Source of the DNA: Marinobacter denitrificans
GTDB lineage: Bacteria; Pseudomonadota; Gammaproteobacteria; Pseudomonadales; Oleiphilaceae
Assembly: GCF_008795955.1 (NCBI RefSeq)
Contig: NZ_VMHN01000003.1
Span: 62,001 to 126,000, forward strand
Reading direction: 5' to 3'
DNA length: 64,000 bases
Numbering within the stretch: position 1 is the first letter of the stretch; each line of letters starts with the position of its first letter. The notes under the pieces are model-generated. The model searched no databases and had not been told where the DNA came from. It saw nothing but the letters and a program-made list of their open reading frames with translations. Shown piece after piece: positions 9,453 to 18,058 of the stretch. The translations under genes were made by a program, and so were the position numbers.

Positions 9453-10226
9453 TTATCGGCCCGTGAATCGGGGTTTTCGCTTTTCCAGAAATGCATCAAG
9501 GCCTTCCTGTCGGTCTGCCGTGCCGGCCAGCACAGTGAAAGCGTGGCGTTCAAAGCGCAGGCCGTCGGCAAGGCTCATGTCACTGGCCTTGCGAACCGAC
9601 TCCTTGGTGAGGCGAACAGCAATAGGGGCTTTCCGGGCAATGGTGCGGGCAATACCGATGGCTTTTTCAACGGTCAGCTCGGGCTGGCAGGTCTCACTGA
9701 CGAGGCCTGCTTCAAGGGCGCGTTTGGCATCTATCGGCTCGCCTGTCAGTACCATGCGCATGGCGAGAGATTCGCCAACTTTTCGCACCAGTCTCTGGGT
9801 GCCGCCCGCGCCGGGCATGATGCCGAGATTGATTTCCGGCTGGCCAAATCGGGCATTTTCACCGGCAATCAGAATATCGGCATGCATGGCCAATTCGCAG
9901 CCGCCCCCAAGCGCAAAGCCGTTGACTGCTGCAATGAGAGGCTTGGTGAAGCGGGCTATTCGCTCCCAGTGAGCGATGCGGGGGTCTTCAAGGATGCCAA
10001 CGAGGTCACGGGCAGCCATCTCGTTGATATCGGCTCCGGCTGCGAATGCCTTCTGGCTTCCGGTAATGACCACAGCGCGGACTTCCGGGTTGGCTTCTGC
10101 GTCATCCAGCGCTCGGGACAGATTGGCCAGCAGCTCGGTATTCAGGGCATTCAAAGCCTCGGGGCGGTTCAGTGTAAAGACCTGAACCCCTTGTTCTGGC
10201 CCCTCGATGAGCAGGTTGTTGGGCAT
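9453..10226 (-). CDS. paaF: 2,3-dehydroadipyl-CoA hydratase PaaF
   Basis: Enoyl-CoA hydratase of phenylacetate beta-oxidation. It has 257 aa. Crotonase motifs are QKAFAAGADINEM near residue 60, GFALGGGCELAMHADI near residue 105 and the active-site Glu pair context EINLGIMPGAGGTQRL near residue 130. It is the first gene of the minus-strand paaFGHIJK unit, with a good promoter candidate about 107 bp upstream. The downstream paaG start is 44 bp away. Confidence 0.93.
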   Translation of the reverse strand: MPNNLLIEGPEQGVQVFTLNRPEALNALNTELLANLSRALDDAEANPEVRAVVITGSQKAFAAGADINEMAARDLVGILEDPRIAHWERIARFTKPLIAAVNGFALGGGCELAMHADILIAGENARFGQPEINLGIMPGAGGTQRLVRKVGESLAMRMVLTGEPIDAKRALEAGLVSETCQPELTVEKAIGIARTIARKAPIAVRLTKESVRKASDMSLADGLRFERHAFTVLAGTADRQEGLDAFLEKRKPRFTGR

Positions 10227-10597
10227 AAGCGATCCGATGTGGCTTTGTTTTTATCTGGAGAATGTCTCAGCCGTGTGGAACCGGAATTGCCCTGAGGCGA
10301 TATCTCCGTATGAACAGGCTGATTTTCGAATCAGTATATCTGTAAATTGATACTCGTCAAGGTTTGAGAATTCGACATTTTGTATCACGTTTGATTTTTA
10401 TGGCCGAAATCTCTTTAGTGTCTGATAGTTAGAGGTTTTCTTGATTTTTATCCAGCCCATAGGTGCCTTTTTTGTACTTTGGTGGCGTTTTATTTCCCTT
10501 TTTTCTGTAAAAACATCCCTGATAAGCGGTAAAGTGATGCGGAAAATGAATCAGAATGTGTCGTCAAATTCCGGGCTTGTCTGTGAGGGAGAGAAGC
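10227..10597. other. Divergent intergenic region paaF / paaY
   Basis: This 371-bp region has no gene I can support. It is markedly AT-rich between about 10320 and 10560, unlike the flanking coding DNA. It contains the paaF promoter and a 22-bp imperfect palindrome (10333-10354). On the plus strand no clear -35/-10 pair for paaY stands out. Confidence 0.6.
10333..10360 (-). promoter_or_regulatory. Candidate sigma-70 promoter and operator of paaFGHIJK
   Basis: On the minus strand, TTGACG (10360-10355) and TATACT (10338-10333) are spaced by 16 bp, a near-consensus promoter with a predicted start near 10326 and a leader of about 100 nt. The inverted repeat AGTAT-12-ATACT (10333-10354) covers the -10 box and spacer and could be a repressor site. 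The arrangement resembles the paaA promoter, which suggests common control. Confidence 0.5.
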
Positions 10598-11191
10598 ATG
10601 CCTAGTTACAGTATTGAAGGCATTCAGCCTGTTGTACATCCGACCGCGTACGTTCACCCAGCTGCGATTCTGATCGGGGATGTGTGGATTGGACCTGGCT
10701 GCTACGTTGGCCCGGCGGCCTCTCTGCGTGGCGACTTTGGGCGCATCGTGTTGAAGGAGGGGGCAAACATTCAGGATACCTGCGTTGCCCATGCGTTTCC
10801 GGGCAAGGACGTGGTGGTGGAGAAAGACGGGCACGTGGGTCATGGTGCCATTCTTCACGGCTGTACCGTTGGTGAGGGCGCAATGGTTGGAATGAATGCT
10901 GTGATCATGGACGAAGCCCTTATAGCGCCCCGCTCAATTGTTGGCGCCGGGGCCCTGGTTAAAGCCGGATTTCAGTGTGAGCCCGCATCCCTGATTGTCG
11001 GCACACCGGCCAAGGTCTTGCGGTTGTTGAGTGAGGACGAGGTGGCCTGGAAAGCGAAGGGGACTGAAGAGTACCAGAGGCTGACACTGCGCTGCTTCGA
11101 GAGCCTGGAGGAGTGTCAGCCACTGGAAGAGGCGGATCCTGATCGGTCGAGAGTTGTTGCTGGCAGTCACCAGCTCAAGCATGAGAGCTGA
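10598..11191 (+). CDS. paaY: PaaY thioesterase / gamma-carbonic anhydrase-like hexapeptide protein
   Basis: Left-handed beta-helix protein of the gamma-carbonic anhydrase superfamily. PaaY proteins act with PaaI in releasing CoA from stalled phenylacetate intermediates. I chose the ATG at 10598 (MPSYSIEGIQ), preceded by a purine-rich GAGGGAGAGAAG ribosome site, giving 197 aa. Hexapeptide repeats run from about residue 15 to 150, with His ligand positions in QDTCVAHAFPGK and DGHVGHGAILHGC. It is divergent from paaF across the AT-rich regulatory region, so it probably belongs to the paa regulon. Confidence 0.92.
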   Translation: MPSYSIEGIQPVVHPTAYVHPAAILIGDVWIGPGCYVGPAASLRGDFGRIVLKEGANIQDTCVAHAFPGKDVVVEKDGHVGHGAILHGCTVGEGAMVGMNAVIMDEALIAPRSIVGAGALVKAGFQCEPASLIVGTPAKVLRLLSEDEVAWKAKGTEEYQRLTLRCFESLEECQPLEEADPDRSRVVAGSHQLKHES

Positions 11192-11229
11192 AACGGGCCA
11201 GTCGGTCTTGCCCCTGGCCAGTCAGGGCT

Positions 11230-12129
11230 TCAGGCCGCCAGCTCCGATTTAAGGGCATCAATTATGATACGGGCAAAGTCTTCGGGAGAGTCTTCCTGAA
11301 GGAAGTGCCCACCCCGCAACGTAATATGGGGCTGCCCATGGGCCCCCGGTATGCGCCGCTGCATATGGCGGTCGCCGCCGCGGGTTATGGGGTCGCCGCT
11401 GCTGAAGCAGGTGATGAACGGTTTTTTCCATTTTTCCAGAACCCGCCAGGCGGCCTTGTTGGCCTCACTGGAGGGGTCGTCCGCAGACACCGGCACCAGT
11501 TTGGGAAAGGCCCGTGCGCCTGCCTTGAATTCGGCGCTGGGGAACGGGGCCTCGTAGGCCGCAATTTCGCCCTTGGTCATGGTTCTTTCTGTTCCCAACT
11601 GAACTATCCGGCCCACCGGAAACCAGGGGCTGTGGGTGGCAAACGCCTTCCAGAGTGAAAACACCGCGGGTACCGGCGCATCCCCCGTCGGCAACATGCC
11701 ATTACCAACAATAATCCGGCGGAACAGCTGAGGGTGCTCGGCCGCCAGTCGCAGACCGAGCAAGGAGCCCCAGTTCTGGCAAACCAGGGTGATATTTTTC
11801 AGATCAAGTGCATTCAGCCACTGGGAAAGCCACTCTATGTGACGATCATAACTGTAGTCACTCACATCGGAGGGTTTGTCGGATTTTCCGAAACCCACGA
11901 GGTCGGGCGCCAGCACCCGGTGGCCGGCACCGGCTACCAGCGGGATCATGTGCCGGTATAGGTATGACCACGATGGTTCCCCGTGCAGCATCACGACTGG
12001 TGCCGAATCGTTCGGGCCCTCGTCTACATAGTGCATTCTCAGGCCTGGCTCGACGTCCAGATAATGAGGTGTAAAAGGATAATCCGGAAGGCCTGCGAAG
12101 CGGGCTTCATCGGTTCTCAGAATACGCAT
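11230..12129 (-). CDS. Haloalkane dehalogenase-like alpha/beta-hydrolase with Asn at the nucleophile position
   Basis: Resembles subfamily I haloalkane dehalogenases (DhlA type), which hydrolyse carbon-halogen bonds via an Asp nucleophile. The start ATG at 12129 gives MRILRTDEARFAGLPDYPF, like the DhlA N terminus; an upstream GTG at 12183 is less likely. Visible motifs are MLHGEPSWSYLYR (oxyanion hole), VCQNWGSLLGL (nucleophile elbow), FSSGDPITRGGD (acid region) and GGHFLQED (catalytic His). The elbow residue is Asn119 (codon AAC at 11775-11773) where dehalogenases have Asp. It may therefore be an inactive or repurposed hydrolase, or be activated by deamidation. Length is 299 aa, normal for the family. 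Confidence 0.82.
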   Translation of the reverse strand: MRILRTDEARFAGLPDYPFTPHYLDVEPGLRMHYVDEGPNDSAPVVMLHGEPSWSYLYRHMIPLVAGAGHRVLAPDLVGFGKSDKPSDVSDYSYDRHIEWLSQWLNALDLKNITLVCQNWGSLLGLRLAAEHPQLFRRIIVGNGMLPTGDAPVPAVFSLWKAFATHSPWFPVGRIVQLGTERTMTKGEIAAYEAPFPSAEFKAGARAFPKLVPVSADDPSSEANKAAWRVLEKWKKPFITCFSSGDPITRGGDRHMQRRIPGAHGQPHITLRGGHFLQEDSPEDFARIIIDALKSELAA

Positions 12130-12250
12130 GCCATCGACTGTCCTGACTGAGTGGTTGCGTGGCTGGGTTGTCGCAGCCTTCACGAATCAGGATAAAGCAG
12201 ATCGGAATTTTGTGTGTTTGGTTTACGTAACAGTGCGTTGGCTGTTTGAA

Positions 12251-12499
12251 TCAGGACGCTTTGCTGATCAGATCGTCCCCGTTCTCAAGCCGCGCCAGCG
12301 CTGCGTCACAGCAATTCAGGGCACCGCAGTCATCTGCCGGGCAAAGGGCTATCGTGTCGCAGCTGATGCCATAGGGGTGCTGCTCTCCATTACGGAAGAT
12401 GCGACCGCGGGAAAGGGTCGAGTGACAGTGTCCGCACAAGAGGGTTGGCACCGCACTGCGTTGCGAGGCAATGGCCTGGAAATGTTCTGTCTGTGTCAT
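12251..12499 (-). CDS. Small cysteine-rich hypothetical protein
   Basis: An 82-aa protein I do not recognise. The start was taken as the ATG at 12499 (MTQTEHFQAI), preceded by a GGAGG-like ribosome site; a longer reading from 12547 adds 16 residues. It has two cysteine clusters, CGHCH near residue 22 and CPADDCGALNCC near residue 53, plus one Cys between. There is no signal peptide, so a zinc or other metal site is more likely than a heme. It is encoded upstream of the dehalogenase-like gene on the same strand. Confidence 0.6.
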   Translation of the reverse strand: MTQTEHFQAIASQRSAVPTLLCGHCHSTLSRGRIFRNGEQHPYGISCDTIALCPADDCGALNCCDAALARLENGDDLISKAS

Positions 12500-12620
12500 A
12501 AAAAACCTCCAATACTTCCAAACTAGGGGCGAGCTGTGACAATTCAATGTCAGTCGCCTTCAGGTTAACCTGCAAGTACGAAGAACCAGTGGCCCGGGCT
12601 CACCTGTCCCGGGCCGGCCA

Positions 12621-12965
12621 TCAGTGATCCGAGTCAGCAATGGGCCGTCGGTTGGAGCGCTTGTCGTCCCAGTTGAGTGACTTCGGATCGTACCAGCCTA
12701 TGCGGTCGAGCACCTTCTCGCGGGTGGCGGGAGACAGTGTTGGCCACAGTTCGTGGAATTCCTCAAGGCCCCGCTCCCGCTGGCGCAGTTGCTTGCCCTG
12801 AAGTTGCCGGATGATACGGGGAAGGTGCAAGGCTTCTCCCAGTTGCCCGGGCACAAGCACCTCTTGCCCCATCACCTTGCGGCGATGGGTTCTGGCAGCC
12901 AGCACCCGGTGAAGGGCAGCAGCTGCGTCCAGCGCTGTTTCGACATCAAACTCTTCGTTACCCAA
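12621..12965 (-). CDS. Hypothetical protein, 114 aa
   Basis: A soluble, helical, highly charged protein with no family I can name. It begins MGNEEFDVETALDAAAALHRVL and ends in a basic segment (WDDKRSNRRPIADSDH). It has no signal peptide or membrane segment. It is divergent from the permease gene at 13087, with about 120 bp between them, and 121 bp upstream of the small Cys-rich gene on the same strand. Codon use and amino-acid composition look like a real gene; function is unknown. Confidence 0.55.
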   Translation of the reverse strand: MGNEEFDVETALDAAAALHRVLAARTHRRKVMGQEVLVPGQLGEALHLPRIIRQLQGKQLRQRERGLEEFHELWPTLSPATREKVLDRIGWYDPKSLNWDDKRSNRRPIADSDH

Positions 12966-13086
12966 TGTCTTACCCGTTTAACGAATGACCAATAACCGTC
13001 AACTATACCCTGAAAGCCGCTAGACTGGCCACGGGGCCGTGGTAGTCTGGTGTCCCGGTTGGCAATCAGATTCAGGATCACTCTTT

Positions 13087-14205
13087 ATGATGTACGGAAA
13101 ACTGGAAACACGGACTTTTCTGGCCATGCTTGTGGGCGTCTCCCTTGCTTTCGTGCTTTTGATGAAGCCGTTTTTTGGTCCGATCTTCTGGGCCGTGGCC
13201 ATTGCTTTGATATTTCACCCGATTCGGGAGCGTCTGGCGCGGCGGCTGGGTAACCGTCCAAATGTGATCGCGTTACTGACGCTTCTGATCTGCATGGTTA
13301 TTGTGGTAATTCCGGTGCTGGCGCTGGTGACATCCCTGGTGGCAGAGGGGCTTTCAATTTACCAGAAGATTCAGGAAGGTGAGCTTCGCCCCGGGGAATA
13401 CATCGACCGGGTGAACCAGTCCTTTCCTGCTATCGAGTCCTTCTTTGCCCAGTTCGGAATGGATTTTGCCGAGGTAAGGGACCGCGTGGTCAGCGCCTTT
13501 GTCGGCGGTAGCCAGTTTCTGGCGAAACAGGCCTTGGGGGTCGGCCAGAACACCTTCCAGTTCTTTCTGGGGCTCTCATTAATGGTGTACCTGGCGTTCT
13601 TTCTGATCAGGGATGGCAGCAAACTGGTTGATCTGCTGATTCAGGCATTGCCCCTGGGTGATGAGCGGGAGCGCCTGTTGTTTGCCAAGTTTGCCGAGGT
13701 TACCCGGGCAACGGTCAAGGGCAACCTGTTGATAGCGATCATCCAGGGTGCACTTGGCGGTCTGATTTTCTGGCTGCTGGATATCCAGGGGGCGCTGCTA
13801 TGGGGGGTGGTAATGGCGATTGTCTCACTCATTCCGGCAGTGGGCGCAGCGCTGGTATGGGTGCCGGCAGCCCTGTATCTGGCAGCGACCGGCGAGATTG
13901 TTCCGGCGGTGATCCTGACCGCTTTCGGGTCAATTGTCATAGGGCTTTCCGATAACCTTTTGCGTCCGATTCTTGTCGGCCGGGACACCAAACTGCCGGA
14001 TTACATTGTGCTGTTGTCCACACTGGGCGGGATCGTGATGTTCGGCGTCAACGGCTTCGTGATGGGGCCGTTAGTGGCGGCCCTGTTCATGGCCTTCTGG
14101 GGAATCTTTATTCGCGAATTCGGGGAGATGCCGGGAACGGCGGTGCACAACATGACCGGCTCGACTACAGAAACGCAACAATCGGAAAAGCCCCGGCCAG
14201 ACTAA
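13087..14205 (+). CDS. AI-2E family (PerM/YdiK-type) membrane transporter
   Basis: Inner-membrane permease of the AI-2E exporter family (PF01594). It has 372 aa from the ATG at 13087 (a second ATG follows at 13090). Hydrophobic segments occur near residues 13-50, 60-85, 155-175 and repeatedly through 205-350, giving about eight membrane spans with a soluble stretch at 90-150. The substrate cannot be told from sequence; family members have been linked to autoinducer-2 or Na+/H+ transport. It stands alone on the plus strand upstream of the small peptidoglycan-binding-domain gene. Confidence 0.87.
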   Translation: MMYGKLETRTFLAMLVGVSLAFVLLMKPFFGPIFWAVAIALIFHPIRERLARRLGNRPNVIALLTLLICMVIVVIPVLALVTSLVAEGLSIYQKIQEGELRPGEYIDRVNQSFPAIESFFAQFGMDFAEVRDRVVSAFVGGSQFLAKQALGVGQNTFQFFLGLSLMVYLAFFLIRDGSKLVDLLIQALPLGDERERLLFAKFAEVTRATVKGNLLIAIIQGALGGLIFWLLDIQGALLWGVVMAIVSLIPAVGAALVWVPAALYLAATGEIVPAVILTAFGSIVIGLSDNLLRPILVGRDTKLPDYIVLLSTLGGIVMFGVNGFVMGPLVAALFMAFWGIFIREFGEMPGTAVHNMTGSTTETQQSEKPRPD

Positions 14206-14285
14206 CTATGTTAACCTCTTGTAATAGTGTCCATCCTGTAGGGACTGGCAACACAATAAAAAACAACAGGTAACCGGAGTAGATC

Positions 14286-14696
14286 ATGATCAGCAGATCA
14301 GCAAAACGAAGCCGGCTGGCGGCGGCCATTGTGCTCGGAGCGATGACGTTCGCAGCCCCCCACGCGCTGGCAAACGACACTGTCGCGCTGAAGAATGCGC
14401 TCTACGGTGCTGGCTATGAGATCACCAATGTCAGCCCGCAAATGGATGAGGCAACACGCTCTGCGCTCACCGCATTCCAGCGGGAGCAGGGGCTGACTGC
14501 GTCGGGTGAACTGGACAAGGCCACAAAGGAGGCCCTGGGAATGGTGTCCGTGCAGGTTGCGTCCTCTGGCTCCGCCGGCTCTTCGCAAAATGCCGCTGCA
14601 TCGTCCAGCGCTGCGCCCGAGCCTGAAGAGTCACCGGACGTTCAGGCCGAAGAAGATGATATCGAAGAAGACGATGATGGTGGCTGGTTCTTCTAG
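14286..14696 (+). CDS. Secreted small peptidoglycan-binding-domain protein
   Basis: A 136-aa exported protein. A signal peptide (basic MISRSAKRSRL, hydrophobic core, cleavage after ALA near residue 29) is followed by a PG_binding_1-like three-helix domain (about residues 32-80: ALYGAGYEITNVSPQMDE, ALTAFQREQGL, GELDKATKEALG). After an Ala/Ser-rich linker comes a very acidic segment and the terminal sequence GGWFF. An AACCGGAG ribosome site precedes the ATG. It probably sits in the periplasm on the wall; the acidic tail with aromatic end is unusual. Confidence 0.75.
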   Translation: MISRSAKRSRLAAAIVLGAMTFAAPHALANDTVALKNALYGAGYEITNVSPQMDEATRSALTAFQREQGLTASGELDKATKEALGMVSVQVASSGSAGSSQNAAASSSAAPEPEESPDVQAEEDDIEEDDDGGWFF

Positions 14697-14728
14697 CAGG
14701 TTCATCGAAGTCGGACTTCAATAAACCG

Positions 14729-14762
14729 TCGGGCCCGGTGGTACTCTGTACCCCGGGCCCGA
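14729..14762. terminator. GC-rich hairpin between convergent genes
   Basis: A perfect 10-bp inverted repeat (TCGGGCCCGG and CCGGGCCCGA) with a 14-nt loop lies between the plus-strand peptidoglycan-binding-domain gene and the minus-strand ilvD, 5 bp from the ilvD stop. It could end transcripts from both sides. No long T-run follows on either strand. Confidence 0.55.
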
Positions 14763-14767
14763 TGCGT

Positions 14768-16603
14768 TCAGTCCAGTTTTTCCAGGTCCCTGACCGCGCC
14801 CTTGTCGGCGCTGGTCGCCAGCAGCGCATAGGCTTTCAGTGCTGCTGAAACCTTGCGAGGCCTTGCCAGTTCCGGTTTCCAGCCCTTTTGGTCTCGCTCT
14901 TCACGGCGCCGATCCAGCTCGTTCTGATCGATCTCCACGTTGATGGAACGGTTGGGGATATCGATGCGGATCAGGTCGCCATTTTCGATCAGACCAATGG
15001 CGCCACCTGCAGCAGCTTCCGGAGAAGCATGGCCGATGGAGAGGCCGGAGGTGCCGCCGGAGAACCGGCCATCCGTCAACAGGGCGCATTCCTTGCCCAG
15101 GCCTTTGGATTTCAGGTAACTGGTGGGATAGAGCATTTCCTGCATGCCTGGCCCGCCACGTGGGCCTTCGTAGCGAATAATGACCACTTCACCCGGTTTG
15201 ACTTCGTCGTTGAGAATGCCGGTAACCGCCGTATCCTGGCTTTCAAAGACCCTTGCCTTGCCTTCGAACACGTAGATGCTCTCATCCACGCCGGCAGTTT
15301 TGACCACGCAGCCATCCCGGGCGATGTTGCCAAAGAGAACCGCCAGGCCGCCTTCGGAGGAGTAGGCGTGCTCGACGGAGCGGATGCAACCGGCTTCACG
15401 GTCGCCGTCCAGGGAGGGCCAGCGGGTGCTCTGGCTGAAGGCAGTCTGGGTGGGAATACCGGCAGGGCCTGCCTTGTAGAATTCCACCACTTCCGGTGTC
15501 GGTTCCTGCATGATGTCCCAGGTTTTCAGGGCCTCGCGCATGGTTTTGCTGTGCACTGTTGGAAGGTCCGTGTTGATCAGGCCGCCCCGTTCCAGTTCGC
15601 CGAGGATGCCCATGATGCCGCCGGCGCGGTGTACGTCTTCCATGTGGTATTTCGGCGAGTTGGGTGCAACTTTGCACAGTTGCGGAACCCTGCGGGAAAG
15701 CTGATCAATGTCGTTGAGGGTGAACGGAACACCGCCTTCCTGCGCCGCCGCCAGCAGGTGCAGAATGGTGTTGGTGGAGCCGCCCATAGCAACGTCCATA
15801 ACCATGGCGTTTTCAAATGCCTCGGTGGAGGCGATGCTCAGTGGTAGCACACTGGCATCGTCTTCTTCGTAATAGCGCCGGGCATTCTCTACAATCTGTC
15901 TGCCCGCCTTGAGAAACAACTGCTCACGGTCGGAATGGGTGGCAAGCAGCGAGCCATTCCCCGGCAGGGCCAGGCCGATGGCTTCTGTCAGGCAGTTCAT
16001 TGAATTGGCGGTAAACATGCCTGAACAGGACCCACAGGTGGGGCAGGCACTGCGCTCATACTCGGCAACGGTTTCGTCGTCCGCGTTCGGATCAGCGGCA
16101 ATAACCATGGCGTCCACCAGATCAAGCTTATGCTCTGACAGCTTGGTTTTGCCCGCTTCCATGGGGCCGCCGGAGACGAAGATGGTGGGGATGTTCAGGC
16201 GCATCGCAGCCATCAGCATGCCCGGGGTGATCTTGTCGCAGTTCGAGATACACACCAGTGCATCTGCACAGTGCGCGTTAACCATGTATTCCACAGAATC
16301 GGCAATGATTTCCCGCGACGGCAGGGAATACAACATACCATCGTGACCCATGGCGATGCCGTCATCCACGGCGATGGTGTTGAACTCTTTGGCAACGCCG
16401 CCGGCCTGCTCGATTTCACGGCATACGAGCTGGCCCAGATCCTTGAGATGGACATGGCCGGGAACGAACTGGGTAAAGGAGTTGGCAACGGCAATAATTG
16501 GTTTGCCGAAGTCGTCATCCTTCATGCCGGTGGCGCGCCAAAGAGCGCGTGCGCCAGCCATATTGCGGCCTGCGGTGGATGTCCGCGAACGGTACTGGGG
16601 CAT
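14768..16603 (-). CDS. ilvD: Dihydroxy-acid dehydratase
   Basis: Iron-sulfur dehydratase that makes the 2-keto acids of valine, leucine and isoleucine from 2,3-dihydroxy acids. I chose the ATG at 16603 ([21 protein letters not shown]), which matches the conserved N terminus and gives 611 aa (E. coli 616). Cluster cysteines are visible in [12 protein letters not shown] near residue 120 and [18 protein letters not shown] near residue 195. [18 protein letters not shown] near residue 515 is the family signature. It is monocistronic here, convergent with the gene before it. Confidence 0.97.
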   Translation of the reverse strand: MPQYRSRTSTAGRNMAGARALWRATGMKDDDFGKPIIAVANSFTQFVPGHVHLKDLGQLVCREIEQAGGVAKEFNTIAVDDGIAMGHDGMLYSLPSREIIADSVEYMVNAHCADALVCISNCDKITPGMLMAAMRLNIPTIFVSGGPMEAGKTKLSEHKLDLVDAMVIAADPNADDETVAEYERSACPTCGSCSGMFTANSMNCLTEAIGLALPGNGSLLATHSDREQLFLKAGRQIVENARRYYEEDDASVLPLSIASTEAFENAMVMDVAMGGSTNTILHLLAAAQEGGVPFTLNDIDQLSRRVPQLCKVAPNSPKYHMEDVHRAGGIMGILGELERGGLINTDLPTVHSKTMREALKTWDIMQEPTPEVVEFYKAGPAGIPTQTAFSQSTRWPSLDGDREAGCIRSVEHAYSSEGGLAVLFGNIARDGCVVKTAGVDESIYVFEGKARVFESQDTAVTGILNDEVKPGEVVIIRYEGPRGGPGMQEMLYPTSYLKSKGLGKECALLTDGRFSGGTSGLSIGHASPEAAAGGAIGLIENGDLIRIDIPNRSINVEIDQNELDRRREERDQKGWKPELARPRKVSAALKAYALLATSADKGAVRDLEKLD

Positions 16604-16747
16604 GGTTTTCTGGTCTCTCTTCTGCAGCTTGGTCAAAAACGGAAGGCAAAAGGATACCAGATTACTTCTTGATCGCATGGTTGTTTTGGCAATCCGCGCT
16701 TACAATGTGTAACAGAGTAAAAGGGCAATTGATCAAGGAGTAGTCCT

Positions 16748-18004
16748 ATGGCTGGGCAGGAAAGCCTGCCACTGCGTCGTCTCAAACAGTTTCAGCCATT
16801 GAACCGGCTGACGGACGACCAGTTGGTGTTGCTGGCAAGCCGGGCAGAGCGCAGAACCCACGGCCCGGGTCAGCGGGTGGTGGAGCGGGGCGTTCGTGAT
16901 GGCCTGGATTTCTTCCTGGTCGCAGGGAGCGTGGAGCTGGAGTCCATTGACGGGCGTAAGTCCACCATAGATGCGGATAGCGACAAAGCCGTCAACCCTA
17001 TCGCCAGGTTACAGCCGCGAATGTACGACGTGACCGCCACCAAAGCCAGTGAGTTTCTGGTGATCCAGCAGGATATCCTGAACCAGCTGCTGCGCTCGGC
17101 ACCGGTGCCACAGGTGGAAATGGATTCCGGGGACGGCGATGACGATGACGGCAGTGAGGAGCACCACCTGCTGATGGAGTTTTATGCTGAGTTGCGCTCC
17201 AACCAGCTCAGCCTCCCCAGCGTTCCGGACGTGGCCTGGAAAGTTCGCAGAACCGTGGACCGCGAGGATTCCACCGCAGACCAGGTGGCCAGCGCCATTT
17301 CCGCCGACCCCTCGATGGCAGCCAAGTTGGTTCGCGCCTGCAACAGCCCGCTGTACCGGGGCTTCAGCGATGTCCGCAACGTTCGTGAAGCTGTCGTCAG
17401 GCTGGGTATGCGCACCACCCGCCAGTTGGTCACGGTATTTTCCTTGCGGGAAGTGTTCAAGACCAGGCAGGCATCGCTGCAGAAAGAGATGGACAAGCTC
17501 TGGCGCCACTCCCGCGAGGTTGCGGCACTGTGTTGGGTGCTTGCCGACAGCGCCACTTCTATCAACCCGGAAGAGGCTCTGCTCGCCGGTTTGCTGCATG
17601 ATATCGGGGTAGTGCCAGTGCTCGTCCAGGCCGAACATCATGTCAATCTTTTTGCAGATCAGGCCAATCTTGAGCACGCCATTGGTGAGCTCAGGGGGGA
17701 CGTAGGCACCGCAATTCTGGAAAGTTGGTCGTTCCCTGCAAGCTTTCTGGAAGCCGTCCGCCATGCGGAGGACTGGGCCCACGAAAGCAGGGAATCGGCC
17801 CCCCAACTGGTGGATATTGTGATTGTGGCCCAGTTGCATGCCATGATTGGTTCCAGCCAGAATGGTAACCTGCCTCCGTTTGATGAGGTGCCTGCCTATC
17901 GCAGGCTGGGCGAGCTGGAGCTCAATGCTTCCCGCAGCCTGCAACTGCTGACGGAAGCCCGTGCAAGGGTGGACGAAGTCCATCGCCTGCTTTCAATACA
18001 CTGA
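16748..18004 (+). CDS. Cyclic-nucleotide-binding-domain plus HDOD signalling protein
   Basis: A 418-aa cytoplasmic protein with an N-terminal cNMP-binding-like domain (about residues 10-120: RLTDDQLVLLASRAERR, FFLVAGSVELES) and a C-terminal HDOD domain (about 145-380: RSNQLSLPSVPDVAWKVR, LVRACNSPLYRG, ALLAGLLHDIGVVPVLV). An acidic linker (DSGDGDDDDGSEE) joins them. HDOD proteins are non-catalytic relatives of HD-GYP enzymes used in signalling. The ATG has a good AAGGAG site. It is followed by a Lon N-domain gene 54 bp away. The ligand of the first domain is unknown. Confidence 0.85.
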   Translation: MAGQESLPLRRLKQFQPLNRLTDDQLVLLASRAERRTHGPGQRVVERGVRDGLDFFLVAGSVELESIDGRKSTIDADSDKAVNPIARLQPRMYDVTATKASEFLVIQQDILNQLLRSAPVPQVEMDSGDGDDDDGSEEHHLLMEFYAELRSNQLSLPSVPDVAWKVRRTVDREDSTADQVASAISADPSMAAKLVRACNSPLYRGFSDVRNVREAVVRLGMRTTRQLVTVFSLREVFKTRQASLQKEMDKLWRHSREVAALCWVLADSATSINPEEALLAGLLHDIGVVPVLVQAEHHVNLFADQANLEHAIGELRGDVGTAILESWSFPASFLEAVRHAEDWAHESRESAPQLVDIVIVAQLHAMIGSSQNGNLPPFDEVPAYRRLGELELNASRSLQLLTEARARVDEVHRLLSIH

Positions 18005-18058
18005 GGATTTGACAGGGTAGTCAGTCTTCTGGCGCTCTCTACTAGTGACAATACAACA

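Noticed and set aside
12407..12421. CGHCH as a c-type heme site in the small Cys-rich protein
   Set aside because: The protein has no signal peptide for export to the heme-attachment compartment.
16729..16736. TTGATCAA palindrome upstream of the HDOD gene as a possible ANR box
   Set aside because: An ANR/FNR site needs four bases between the halves; these halves are directly joined.
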